Assembly (NCBI GenBank): GCA_963809695.1
Contig: CAWEKI010000006.1
Coordinates: 310,001-374,000, forward strand
Length of the DNA stretch: 64,000 bases
Source of the DNA: JAGDMJ01 sp963809695
GTDB lineage: Bacteria; Bacteroidota; Ignavibacteria; UBA10030; UBA6906
Direction of reading: 5' to 3'
Part shown: one piece after another, positions 16,769 through 24,912 of the stretch
Layout of the letters: each line of letters starts with the position of its first letter
Numbering within the stretch: position 1 is the first letter of the stretch
Translations under genes and position numbers: made by a program
Notes under the pieces: model-generated
Database searches by the model: none
The model's input: the letters and a program-made list of their open reading frames with translations, nothing else
Told to the model about the DNA's origin: nothing

Positions 16769-17710
16769 TCAGGCTCCGCCGCGCTGGCGGAGGTGATTCA
16801 AATGATGCGGCAGAAGCGCCGCATAGAGAAACTCGTGCACGGGTGTCGGGACCCCGACTTGCGCGCCATAGCGCACCACTGCTCCCGAGAGTGCTTCGAT
16901 CTCGAGCGGCTTTCCATGTGACAAGTCGTGGTAGAGCGACGAGCGGGTCTCGTTGTTAAAACTGCTGAGCTTCTGGAACACCGAGTCTACATGGTCGGGC
17001 TCGAGCGCCACGCCCAGCGCGCGCGCCACGGCCTCGGTCTCGCGCATGGCAGATGCGAGAAGAGCGGAGGTGCGGGGCACCGCGAGGATCTCGCCGAGCG
17101 TAAGCCGCGTGACGGCAGTCAGTCCACCGACGGCGGCAATGAAGATAAATTTCTTCCAGAGAGCCGGCCGAATGTCAGTGGAGAATTCTGCATCGATCCC
17201 CGCATGGAGCAGGACATCCACCACGGCCGCCGCGCGCCCGTTGGTGGTACCCCCTGATAACAGCCCGAACTGGATCTTCCGCGGTTTCCCTGCCTCCGTG
17301 ATGGTGCCTGGAGCGGTGATGGTGGAATACACATACGCCACGCCGCTGCAGACGGTGCCTGCAGGAATCAGACGCTGCAGGGCCTGCTCGCTCTCCACGC
17401 CATTCTGTAGCGAGATGACAAGCGTCTCCCTTGAAAGCATCGGGGCCAAGCTGCGGGCCGCAGTCGCGGTGTCATACGTCTTCACGCAAAAAAGGATAGC
17501 CTCCGCGCTGCCCGCGGAAGAGGTGTCTCCCGTGATCCTATCGGCCGGAACAAGCAGGTTCCCATCGGGCGAATGGACCGCGAGTCCCACGCGCAGCATG
17601 GCTGCAAGATGGGCCCCGCGCGCGATGAATCGCACATCCTGTCCGCTCGCAAAAAGTTTTGCACCGAAGAATCCCCCGACGCCTCCCGTGCCAACAATGA
17701 TGAATCTCAT
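16769..17710 (-). CDS. panE: 2-dehydropantoate 2-reductase
   Basis: The enzyme makes pantoate from ketopantoate with NADPH, on the path to coenzyme A. The 313-residue protein has the Rossmann GTGGVGG at residues 7-13, VKTYDT (Lys77), LQNGVE near 101, the catalytic lysine in LWKKF (186-187) and the C-terminal substrate motif SLYHDLSHGKPLEIE. Start MRFIIVG is standard. coaBC, a later step of the same pathway, is elsewhere in the window. PanE-like ketopantoate/hydroxyacid reductases are a broad family, so substrate is likely but not certain. A CTCCGCC/GGCGGAG palindrome lies over its last codons. Confidence 0.85.
   Translation of the reverse strand: MRFIIVGTGGVGGFFGAKLFASGQDVRFIARGAHLAAMLRVGLAVHSPDGNLLVPADRITGDTSSAGSAEAILFCVKTYDTATAARSLAPMLSRETLVISLQNGVESEQALQRLIPAGTVCSGVAYVYSTITAPGTITEAGKPRKIQFGLLSGGTTNGRAAAVVDVLLHAGIDAEFSTDIRPALWKKFIFIAAVGGLTAVTRLTLGEILAVPRTSALLASAMRETEAVARALGVALEPDHVDSVFQKLSSFNNETRSSLYHDLSHGKPLEIEALSGAVVRYGAQVGVPTPVHEFLYAALLPHHLNHLRQRGGA
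16774..16792. repeat. CTCCGCC palindrome at the panE 3' end
   Basis: CTCCGCC (16774-16780) and GGCGGAG (16786-16792) form a seven-base-pair stem with a five-base loop over the last codons of panE. The same core is found in the palindromes at 28028-28080, which hints at a dispersed palindromic repeat. Confidence 0.4.
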
Positions 17711-17745
17711 TATACCTCCTGCTTCCGCTCTCCTTGCTCGTAACG

Positions 17746-19380
17746 TTACCGGGCCTGTTCTTTCGGCAGGGATGGTTCGGCAAAGATCACCTTTTCCCTC
17801 TCCAAGAGCACCGTTCCGGGAGGTGCTCCTTTTGGTTTCCGCACGTACTTCTTTTCTGTCATGGCAACGGGAACCATTCTTGCAGTCTTCATTTTGCTGT
17901 AGTAGGCGGCAATTCCTGCGGCCTGCTCCTTTGCCTTCTTGCTCGGTTCTCCTTTGCCTGTACCCACCTTAAGCAGCACATGAGACCCGCTGGAGCCCCT
18001 CGCGTGGAACCAGAGATCGTTGGGTTTGGCGTGATGGAGCGTGAGCAGGTCATTGTTCTCGCTGCTCTTTCCCGCCCACACCTCGAAGCCGCCTTCCACG
18101 ATAAAGATGCGGAAAGGAAGCTGACTGCGCTTATCGCTCTTCTCGCCTACCCCGAAGCGGTCAAGCTCTTCCGCATGATCGTGCATGAAAGTCGTTACCT
18201 CCTCGTTCGTTGTAACATCCTCGAGAGCGGAAAGGAGCCGTTCGCCAAGCGCGATAGTGCCCCGCAATATGTCCAGGCGGCCAATAGCCTGCCGGGCAGC
18301 CAGGCGGGAGCGCTTTGCACGCTCGAAATAACGCTGGGCATTTTGCACCGGCGAGTGCTTCGGATCCAGAACGATCTTCTCTCCCTCAATGCTTGTGCTC
18401 TTGTCCCCTTTGTGCAGGAGAGGGAGGTTGGCCATAAGAAGCGAGCCCGCCCGCTCGTACGCGTCGGCGCGGGTGGATTCGGCCGCCTCTTCGCTGATTG
18501 CGGCTTCGGTGCGGCGGGCCTTTTCAATCCGCTGGCGAATTGTTGCGGTCAAGGCTGACGTTCGGTCGGAGACCTGTGACACGGCCCGCCGCCGTGCAAG
18601 AAAATAGCGGACCGCCTGATGAGGACTTTCAAACTCTTTCTCTGCCAGAGCCGTCGCATGGTGGAGGGGAAGGATGGAGAAGAGTTCCGGCTCTCCTTCG
18701 TGCTCATACACCCGTGCACGGGGACGCTGGAGCTCTGAGACGATCGAGCGAATGCCCTGTTCGAGGGCCGCGCGCACCTCGTCTCCGACCCGGGCCGCAG
18801 GAGCGGAGAAAGGAATCTCTGCCCGGAAGAGCGACTCGCGTGCAAGTGTTGACCCGACTACCGGAAAACTCTTCCGAACCAGGGCAGAGACAAGGGCAGA
18901 CGGATTTTCCTCAAGCGCTTGCCGGAACCGCGCGAAGTCGAAGATGATTTCTTCCTCCGGTGCGTCATACCTGGTGCCGGAGAGCTCCCTTGCATGTTTG
19001 AAGGCATTCACAATCATGCCCTCACGCAGGAGAAGCACATTGGATTTCGGTCCAAAGAATTGTGCGGCCAGCATGCGCCCGTCTTCCAGCGCGAGGCGGA
19101 TGACTCTGTCGCCGGGCGCCATGGAAATGCCTGCCAGCCGAACCTCGCGGCACTCCTCCATGATGTCCATGGAATTTCTGCGTGCACGGGCAATCCCGCT
19201 ATGAAGGTAGCAGGTGCTGGCGTTGGAGCGGCAAGATATCACCAGGGAGGGACAGGACGGGCCGAAGGAAACGACAAGCTCATCTTTTTCCTGCGTGAAC
19301 ATTCCGGTGAGGATCTTGCCTGCAAGAACAGGATCAGCTGTGGCAGCAAGATATTTAAGGGTGTAGTAATTACTGAGCAT
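17746..19380 (-). CDS. rqcH: NFACT-family protein, RqcH/Rqc2-type ribosome quality-control factor
   Basis: The 544-residue protein has an NFACT-N domain (about 1-200, beginning MLSNYYTLKYLAA), a helix-hairpin region, a long coiled coil (about 270-400) and an NFACT-R domain (about 430-530) with DLWFHARGSSGSHVLLK-type core and YVRKPKG. In characterised homologues this protein binds split 60S/50S subunits and recruits tRNA-Ala for alanine tailing. A conserved Asp-Arg pair is visible as Asp91-Arg92 in PGDRVIRL. Older annotations call it fibronectin-binding protein. It is transcribed away from yicC across an AT-rich gap. The family call is strong; function is by homology. Confidence 0.85.
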   Translation of the reverse strand: MLSNYYTLKYLAATADPVLAGKILTGMFTQEKDELVVSFGPSCPSLVISCRSNASTCYLHSGIARARRNSMDIMEECREVRLAGISMAPGDRVIRLALEDGRMLAAQFFGPKSNVLLLREGMIVNAFKHARELSGTRYDAPEEEIIFDFARFRQALEENPSALVSALVRKSFPVVGSTLARESLFRAEIPFSAPAARVGDEVRAALEQGIRSIVSELQRPRARVYEHEGEPELFSILPLHHATALAEKEFESPHQAVRYFLARRRAVSQVSDRTSALTATIRQRIEKARRTEAAISEEAAESTRADAYERAGSLLMANLPLLHKGDKSTSIEGEKIVLDPKHSPVQNAQRYFERAKRSRLAARQAIGRLDILRGTIALGERLLSALEDVTTNEEVTTFMHDHAEELDRFGVGEKSDKRSQLPFRIFIVEGGFEVWAGKSSENNDLLTLHHAKPNDLWFHARGSSGSHVLLKVGTGKGEPSKKAKEQAAGIAAYYSKMKTARMVPVAMTEKKYVRKPKGAPPGTVLLEREKVIFAEPSLPKEQAR

Positions 19381-19402
19381 GATTCATCCATGCATTGGTC
19401 AT

Positions 19403-19464
19403 TTATCAACAATATATCGAAAATCGGCGATTTTTCCACCAAATGACCCAATAGATGTTGATAA
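19403..19464. promoter_or_regulatory. Nested inverted repeats in the rqcH-yicC divergent gap
   Basis: TTATCAACA (19403-19411) and TGTTGATAA (19456-19464) form a perfect inverted pair, each one base from the DnaA box TTATCCACA. Between them AAAATCG and CGATTTT (19420-19434) form a tight palindrome around one G. The gap is AT-rich compared with the surrounding genes. This may be an operator or DnaA-type site for one or both divergent genes. Confidence 0.4.
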
Positions 19465-19493
19465 GTTGTTGATTATTGGCACGTTGCGGGCAA

Positions 19494-19522
19494 TTGCAAG
19501 TCGGGGATCTTTTTAGTATTAT
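19494..19522 (+). promoter_or_regulatory. Sigma-70-like promoter of yicC
   Basis: TTGCAA (19494-19499) and TATTAT (19517-19522) are 17 bases apart. Transcription would begin near 19529, downstream of a first possible ATG at 19526, which supports the ATG at 19553 as the yicC start. Confidence 0.5.
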
Positions 19523-19552
19523 TACATGCTATCAATCTTTTGCGGGGTGTCA

Positions 19553-20431
19553 ATGCTTTCCAGCATGACCGGTTACGGCCGGTCCCAGATTACAAAAAAA
19601 GGAATAGCCGTCACCATCGAGCTTCGAAGCGTAAACAACCGCTTTCTCGAGGTGACAGCGCGGCTTCCCCGATCGCTTTCTCTGCGTGAGAACGAGATCA
19701 AGGAAGTGGTCCGGCGCAAAGCGCTCCGGGGCAAAGTGAATTTACTGGTCAGCATTGAGCATGAAAACGGCGGGGATATTCCCCTCAAGATCAATACTGC
19801 CGCGGCGCGGGGTTATTACAAGCTCCTCAACGAGCTCCGGAAGACGGTGAAGCTGAAGGAAAAGGTGAAGCTGGAACATCTCCTGCACTTTACCGAGGTG
19901 ATGGAGCAGGAAGAGATTGAACGGGAGGATGCGGAGGAGTGGGAAGTGGTGCAACAGGCGCTCGATGCTGCTCTCGACGGCCTTGCGGAAATGCGCCGCC
20001 AGGAAGGGCGGGAACTGGAGAAAGACTTCCGTCACCGGATTGCCATCCTTGAGGATTATCTGGGGCGCGTGGAAGAGCTGTCAAAGACGCAGGTTCCTGC
20101 CGAGCGTGCCAGGTTGCGCGAGCGGATCAAGCAGTTGCTCGAAAGCGAGTCCGTGGACGAGGGGCGCCTGGAGACCGAGCTGGCGATCCTGGCCGACAGG
20201 CTTGATGTCACCGAAGAGTGCGTGCGCTTCCGCAGTCACAACAAGTTCTTCCTGGAAGCACTGGAGGCCCCCGAATCGGCAGGGCGGAAATTGAATTTTC
20301 TGATTCAGGAAATGAACCGTGAGGCGAACACGATCGGGTCAAAGTCAAGCGACACAGCCATTGCCCACCTTGTGGTGCACATGAAAGAGGAGCTGGAGAA
20401 GATCCGCGAGCAGTTGCAGAATATCGAGTGA
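19553..20431 (+). CDS. yicC: YicC-family endoribonuclease-like protein
   Basis: The protein of 292 residues matches the YicC length (287 in E. coli). It begins LSSMTGYGR, the family signature, and continues with ELRSVNNRFLEV and, near the C-terminus, KLNFLIQEMNREANTIGSKS, which is almost invariant in the family. YicC proteins have been linked to RNA turnover. I chose the ATG at 19553 over 19526 because the family starts with SMTGYGR and a promoter -10 lies at 19517-19522. gmk follows three bases after the stop, the usual partner. Confidence 0.92.
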   Translation: MLSSMTGYGRSQITKKGIAVTIELRSVNNRFLEVTARLPRSLSLRENEIKEVVRRKALRGKVNLLVSIEHENGGDIPLKINTAAARGYYKLLNELRKTVKLKEKVKLEHLLHFTEVMEQEEIEREDAEEWEVVQQALDAALDGLAEMRRQEGRELEKDFRHRIAILEDYLGRVEELSKTQVPAERARLRERIKQLLESESVDEGRLETELAILADRLDVTEECVRFRSHNKFFLEALEAPESAGRKLNFLIQEMNREANTIGSKSSDTAIAHLVVHMKEELEKIREQLQNIE

Positions 20432-20434
20432 TGC

Positions 20435-21007
20435 ATGGTTTCCGGGCTCAGAGGAAAGCTCATCGTGATCTCCGCGCCGAGTGGTGCGGGCAAGACCACC
20501 ATCGCCCGGGAGATTTTGAAGCTGAACCCATCGCTCGAGTTCTCGATCTCGGCCACGACGCGTCCGAGGCGGGCTGGGGAAGAACATGGCCGTGACTACT
20601 TTTTCCTGACGCGCGAGGAATTTGAGCGGCGGGTGCATGCGGGAGAGTTTGTGGAATGGGAAGAGATATACGGCAATCTCTATGGCACGCTGAAGTCGGC
20701 GCTCGACCCGGCGCTCGGCAACGGTCACAATTTGTTGTTTGACGTAGATGTGAAAGGGGGATTGTCGATCAAGCGGCAATACCCGGAGGCACTCCTGATC
20801 TTTGTTGAACCGCCTTCCATGGACGTGCTGCGGCTGCGTCTGGAGAACCGGCACACGGAAGATGCGGCCACCGTTGCCCGGCGGATGGAGCGCGTGGCAA
20901 TGGAGATCGAAACCGGAAAAGCGTTCGACCGGCATTGCGTGAATGATGATCTCGCCCGCGCCGTCGCGGAAGTGCAGACACTGGTCCAAGATTATTTAAT
21001 GAAGTGA
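20435..21007 (+). CDS. gmk: Guanylate kinase
   Basis: Gmk phosphorylates GMP to GDP. The 190-residue protein has the P-loop SAPSGAGKTT at residues 13-22, the GMP-binding STTRPRRAGEEHGRDYFF-type block (here SATTRPR and HGRDYFF), EWEEIYGNLYGT and the DVDVKGG loop. Length is normal. It lies between yicC and rpoZ, an order common to many bacteria. Confidence 0.97.
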   Translation: MVSGLRGKLIVISAPSGAGKTTIAREILKLNPSLEFSISATTRPRRAGEEHGRDYFFLTREEFERRVHAGEFVEWEEIYGNLYGTLKSALDPALGNGHNLLFDVDVKGGLSIKRQYPEALLIFVEPPSMDVLRLRLENRHTEDAATVARRMERVAMEIETGKAFDRHCVNDDLARAVAEVQTLVQDYLMK

Positions 21008-21025
21008 AGAGGAGAAAAAAACAGC

Positions 21026-21364
21026 ATGGCAATCAAACCAATCGATCTCGAGTTCTTCAACCAGCAGGGGAAGAACGTCCACGAATGCATTGTCGCTGCG
21101 TCCAAGCGGGCGCGGCAGATCAACGAGGACCTTAAGATCGAGTTCAACCAGCGGGTGGAAATGTTCACCATCAAAACAGAGAGCGAGAGCGAGGAGAACG
21201 ACATCAATCCCGATCAGCTCAAGGTGAGCCTGGAGTTCGAGAAGCGTGCCAAGCCGACCGATGTGGCGCTTGACGAATTGATGCATGGCCACCTCCAGTG
21301 GAAGTACAAGGAGCCGGAGGAAGTCGCCCCGCCCAAGGAAGAGGACACCGAGCCGGCCGACTGA
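21026..21364 (+). CDS. rpoZ: DNA-directed RNA polymerase omega subunit
   Basis: The 112-residue protein is a divergent omega subunit. The segment CIVAASKRARQINE at about residues 23-36 matches the omega/Rpb6 core, and the middle VALDELMHGHLQWKYKEPEE matches the later conserved helix. The acidic C-terminal tail is typical of FCB-group omega proteins. The gmk-rpoZ-coaBC order is strong supporting context. Omega helps fold and assemble the beta-prime subunit. Confidence 0.85.
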   Translation: MAIKPIDLEFFNQQGKNVHECIVAASKRARQINEDLKIEFNQRVEMFTIKTESESEENDINPDQLKVSLEFEKRAKPTDVALDELMHGHLQWKYKEPEEVAPPKEEDTEPAD

Positions 21365-21413
21365 CAGGCGGCTGGGTGAAACACTGGCCTGTTATATAAC
21401 ATTTGCAGCACCC

Positions 21414-22634
21414 ATGCCAATCAGCGGCAAACATATCCTGCTCGGCGTGTCGGGAGGGATCGCGGCGTACAAAGCCGCGTTCCTGGTGCGTGATTTTGTG
21501 AAGGCGGGGGCCGAAGTACAGGTGGTCATGACGGAAGCCGCGACCCGCTTCATTACACCGCTCACACTGGGTACGCTGTCGCGGCGGGAAGTCATTACCG
21601 AGATGTTCCCGCGCATGACGGCAGAGGCGAGCACGCAGTGGACAGCACACATCGACCTGGCGCTTTGGGCGGACATCATGCTGGTCGCCCCTGCCACGGC
21701 GAACACGCTCGCGAAGATCACCTGTGGCTTCGCGGACAACTTCCTCACCACCCTGGTTCTAGCCCTGCGCTGCCCTCTTGCCGTGGCCCCTTCAATGGAT
21801 CTGGATATGTACCGCAACGCAGCGACGCAACAGAACCTGACCGTGCTGCGGGAGCGGGGCGTGCATGTGCTTGAGCCTGAGCACGGAGAGCTGGCGAGTG
21901 GACTCGTAGGACCGGGGCGGCTCCCCGAGCCGGAAACAATTCTCCACTGGGTGGAGGGTCTGCTCGTGGAACAGCGCACAGACCTGCAGGGCAAAAAAGT
22001 GCTGGTTTCGGCCGGTCCCACGCACGAACCCATCGACCCGGTCCGCTACGTGGGAAATCGTTCTTCAGGGAAGATGGGCTTCGCTCTTGCCGCTGTTGCA
22101 GCCCGGCGCGGTGCCGGGGTCACCTTGATCAGCGGCCCTGTCCATCTTCCCACGCCTCCCGGTGTCCGGCGCATTGATGTCACTACTGCCCGCGATATGG
22201 CCCGTGCTGTGGAGGAGGAATTCCCCGGGACCGACGTCCTTATCATGACTGCTGCTGTTGCCGATTTCTCCCCCGTACACCCGGCTGAAGAAAAAATCAA
22301 GCGGGAGGCTGTTCCCGGCGACCGGATGACGCTGGAGATGGAGAAGAACCCCGACATTCTTCGAGGTGCGGGAGAACGAAAAGCCCGCCAGGTGCTCGTC
22401 GGGTTCGCACTGGAGACGAGCAACGGCCTGCAGAATGCGCGGCAGAAGCTGGCCGCAAAGCATCTTGATGCGGTTGTGCTCAATGATCCGACGGAGGAGG
22501 GAGCCGGTTTCGGCACTGATACCAACGTGGTGACCATACTGATGGCGGATGGCCGTGTGGATCGCCTTCCGCAGATGTCCAAGCTTGCAGTCGCCGAAGA
22601 AATTCTCAACCGGGTGGCTCCTCTTCTTCGATAG
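21414..22634 (+). CDS. coaBC: Bifunctional phosphopantothenoylcysteine decarboxylase/synthetase
   Basis: The 406-residue protein carries out two coenzyme A steps: CoaB joins phosphopantothenate and cysteine, and CoaC decarboxylates the product with FMN. SGGIAAYK (13-20), His79 in AHIDLALWAD and the PATANT motif mark the CoaC part; SAGPTHEPID and AAVADFSP mark CoaB. Two CoaC motifs differ from E. coli Dfp: the PXMNXXMW motif reads PSMDLDMY, and the ACGD flap reads ASGL, so Ser162 stands where the catalytic Cys158 lies. Similar changes occur in Bacteroidetes proteins as I recall. I use the ATG at 21414; a longer frame overlaps rpoZ without homology. Confidence 0.93.
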   Translation: MPISGKHILLGVSGGIAAYKAAFLVRDFVKAGAEVQVVMTEAATRFITPLTLGTLSRREVITEMFPRMTAEASTQWTAHIDLALWADIMLVAPATANTLAKITCGFADNFLTTLVLALRCPLAVAPSMDLDMYRNAATQQNLTVLRERGVHVLEPEHGELASGLVGPGRLPEPETILHWVEGLLVEQRTDLQGKKVLVSAGPTHEPIDPVRYVGNRSSGKMGFALAAVAARRGAGVTLISGPVHLPTPPGVRRIDVTTARDMARAVEEEFPGTDVLIMTAAVADFSPVHPAEEKIKREAVPGDRMTLEMEKNPDILRGAGERKARQVLVGFALETSNGLQNARQKLAAKHLDAVVLNDPTEEGAGFGTDTNVVTILMADGRVDRLPQMSKLAVAEEILNRVAPLLR

Positions 22635-22668
22635 CGGCATTTTTCCCCCCACGAAGCAATTCTGACCC

Positions 22669-23457
22669 ATGGTGGAGCTTTTTTCAGACATCCGACGTTT
22701 CATTCTCGAGGAGCTTCAGTTGTTCGGAGACGTCCTGCTGGTTGACGGGCACGCTCCGGACGCCAGCCCACCCGCATCGGAGGAAATCACCATGCCACGT
22801 CGAAAGAAAGTGACCGTCATTGAAGATGAGCCCGTGCTGTTTGAGGAAGGGGAACAACACAAACCCGCGCAACCGAAGGAAGCCTGGAACAATGCCCGCA
22901 CCCTGGACGAGCTGGAGAGCATGATTCACGACTGCGCCAAGTGCGATCTCTGGCAGAGCCGGATGAATTTCGTTTTCGGGACAGGGAATCCTCATGCTAC
23001 ATTCATGGTCGTCGGCGAAGCGCCCGGTGCGGAGGAAGATGCACAGGGAATACCGTTCGTTGGGCGTGCCGGCCAGCTTCTGAACAAGATCCTTGAGGCC
23101 ATCAATTTCAAGCGTGACGATGTGTATATCTGCAATATCCTGAAGAGCCGTCCCCCGGGGAACCGCAAGCCGCTGCCCGAAGAAGTGGCAGCATGCCTTC
23201 CATACCTGCAGAAGCAGATCGAGCTGGTGAAGCCGAAGGTCATTCTCTGCCTCGGCCTGACGGCCGCGGAAAACCTGCTCGGCACCACGGAGAGCCTCGG
23301 ACGCCTGCGCGGCAGAGTCCTGGACTTTGAGGGAATTCCGGTCATGGTCACATATCATCCTGCCGCACTGTTGCGCAATCCCGCGTGGAAGAGGCCGACC
23401 TGGGAAGACGTCCAGGCGGCCCGCAAGCTGCACGACCAATACGTCGGCAAAGAATAA
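22669..23457 (+). CDS. Uracil-DNA glycosylase, family 4 (iron-sulfur)
   Basis: This enzyme removes uracil from DNA. The 262-residue protein has a variable N-terminal 80 residues followed by the family-4 core: four cysteines for the 4Fe-4S cluster (Cys89, Cys92, Cys155, Cys176), motif GEAPGAEED at 116-124, PFVGRAGQLL and the late HPAALLRNP (His230). The N-terminal extension is poor in motifs and could mean that a later start, such as the ATG at 22792 (MPRRKKVTV), is the true one. It lies between coaBC and dnaB in the same direction. Confidence 0.9.
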   Translation: MVELFSDIRRFILEELQLFGDVLLVDGHAPDASPPASEEITMPRRKKVTVIEDEPVLFEEGEQHKPAQPKEAWNNARTLDELESMIHDCAKCDLWQSRMNFVFGTGNPHATFMVVGEAPGAEEDAQGIPFVGRAGQLLNKILEAINFKRDDVYICNILKSRPPGNRKPLPEEVAACLPYLQKQIELVKPKVILCLGLTAAENLLGTTESLGRLRGRVLDFEGIPVMVTYHPAALLRNPAWKRPTWEDVQAARKLHDQYVGKE

Positions 23458-23475
23458 CCAGTCCTGGCGAGAATT

Positions 23476-24912
23476 ATGGCAGAGTTCACTCAGCGGAGAG
23501 GAATCGATCTGGCGCTCGACCGCACAGATGCTGCAGGCCGCATTCCTCCGCAGGCCGTGGAAGTCGAGGAACAGATCATCGGGGCGATGCTCCTGGAAAA
23601 GGAAGCCATTCCCAAGGTTATCGAGGTGCTCGATGATGCCGCCTTCCATTCGGAGAAGAACAAAAGGATCTTCCAGGCGATCATTGCCCTCTTCGAACGA
23701 AGCGAGCCTGCCGACAGCATCACCGTGGCCGAAGAGCTGCGCCGCCGCGGTCAACTCGACGTTATCGGTGGAGAAGCGTACCTGGTGGAACTGACGATGC
23801 GCGTGACATCCGCCGCGAACGTGGAGTACCATGCCCGCATCATTCTGGAGAAGGCGCTGCTGCGCAGGCTTATCACCGAGAGCAGCTCCCTCTCCTCGCG
23901 CGCCTACAACCCCACCGAAGATGCGTTCGACCTGCTCGATCAGGCCGAACAGGCCATCTTCAAGATCTCCGAGTGGCGCCTTAAGAAGAATTTCCTCTCC
24001 ATGGACAAGGCCGTCCATGACACGCTCGAGATGCTCGAAAGCATCCACGGGAAGCATGAGGGCGTGACCGGCGTGCCGACCGGCTTCCGTGAACTGGACA
24101 CGCTCACCGGCGGCTGGCAGAACTCCGACCTGATTATCATTGCGGGAAGGCCGAGCTGCGGGAAGACGGCCTTTGCCCTCTCCCTCGCAGCCAATGCGGC
24201 AATGCACAAGAACAAGCCCACCGGTGTGGGCATCTTCTCGCTGGAAATGTCCATGCGCCAGCTGGTTATGCGTTTGCTCTGTGCCGAAGCACGGGTGGAT
24301 GCTCATGCCGTGCGCACCGGCCGTCTGCCGGATGACGACTGGAAGAGGCTCAGCATCGGCGCAGGGCGCCTCGCCAAGGCCAATATTTTCATCGATGACT
24401 CGGCAAGTCTGGGGATCCTTGAGCTGCGCGCAAAGGCGCGGCGGCTGAAAGCGGAGCAGAACGTCGGTCTTATCATTATCGATTACCTCCAACTCATGCA
24501 GGGCCCCCGCACGGCGGAGAACCGGGAAAAGGAGATCTCCGCCATCTCCCGCTCGCTGAAGGCGCTCGCGAAGGAACTGGACATTCCCGTGGTGGCTCTC
24601 TCGCAGCTCAGCCGCGCTGTGGAAGGGAGGACCGACAAGCGTCCCATTCTCTCTGACCTCCGCGAATCAGGAGCCATTGAGCAGGACGCCGATCTCGTGG
24701 CCTTCGTGCACCGGCCGGAGATGTATACGGATCCGAAATCCGAAAAGATGGAGGAGGTGCAGGGGAAAGCCGAGATCATTGTGGGCAAGCAGCGTAACGG
24801 CCCTATCGACGATGTGATGCTTGCCTTCGTGTCCCGGTACGCACGGTTCGAGAACCTGGCGCTTCCCAGTTTCGAAGCGCTTCCTCCGGGTCCAGAGGAG
24901 GCGCCGTTCTGA
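23476..24912 (+). CDS. dnaB: Replicative DNA helicase DnaB
   Basis: The 478-residue protein is the hexameric replication-fork helicase. It has the N-terminal helical domain starting PPQAVEVEEQIIGAML, and a RecA-like motor with Walker A AGRPSCGKT (223-231), Walker B LIIIDYLQLM near 335, SQLSRAVEGRTDKRP and the arginine-finger loop SGAIEQDADLV. No intein is present. The DUF721/DciA-like gene near the window start could be its loader. The stop overlaps the next start by one base (TGATG). Confidence 0.96.
   Translation: MAEFTQRRGIDLALDRTDAAGRIPPQAVEVEEQIIGAMLLEKEAIPKVIEVLDDAAFHSEKNKRIFQAIIALFERSEPADSITVAEELRRRGQLDVIGGEAYLVELTMRVTSAANVEYHARIILEKALLRRLITESSSLSSRAYNPTEDAFDLLDQAEQAIFKISEWRLKKNFLSMDKAVHDTLEMLESIHGKHEGVTGVPTGFRELDTLTGGWQNSDLIIIAGRPSCGKTAFALSLAANAAMHKNKPTGVGIFSLEMSMRQLVMRLLCAEARVDAHAVRTGRLPDDDWKRLSIGAGRLAKANIFIDDSASLGILELRAKARRLKAEQNVGLIIIDYLQLMQGPRTAENREKEISAISRSLKALAKELDIPVVALSQLSRAVEGRTDKRPILSDLRESGAIEQDADLVAFVHRPEMYTDPKSEKMEEVQGKAEIIVGKQRNGPIDDVMLAFVSRYARFENLALPSFEALPPGPEEAPF

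Noticed and set aside
22684..24492. A 602-codon open frame on the minus strand across the uracil-DNA glycosylase and dnaB genes
   Set aside because: It lies wholly antisense to two certain genes, has no recognisable domain and is explained by high GC at codon third positions.
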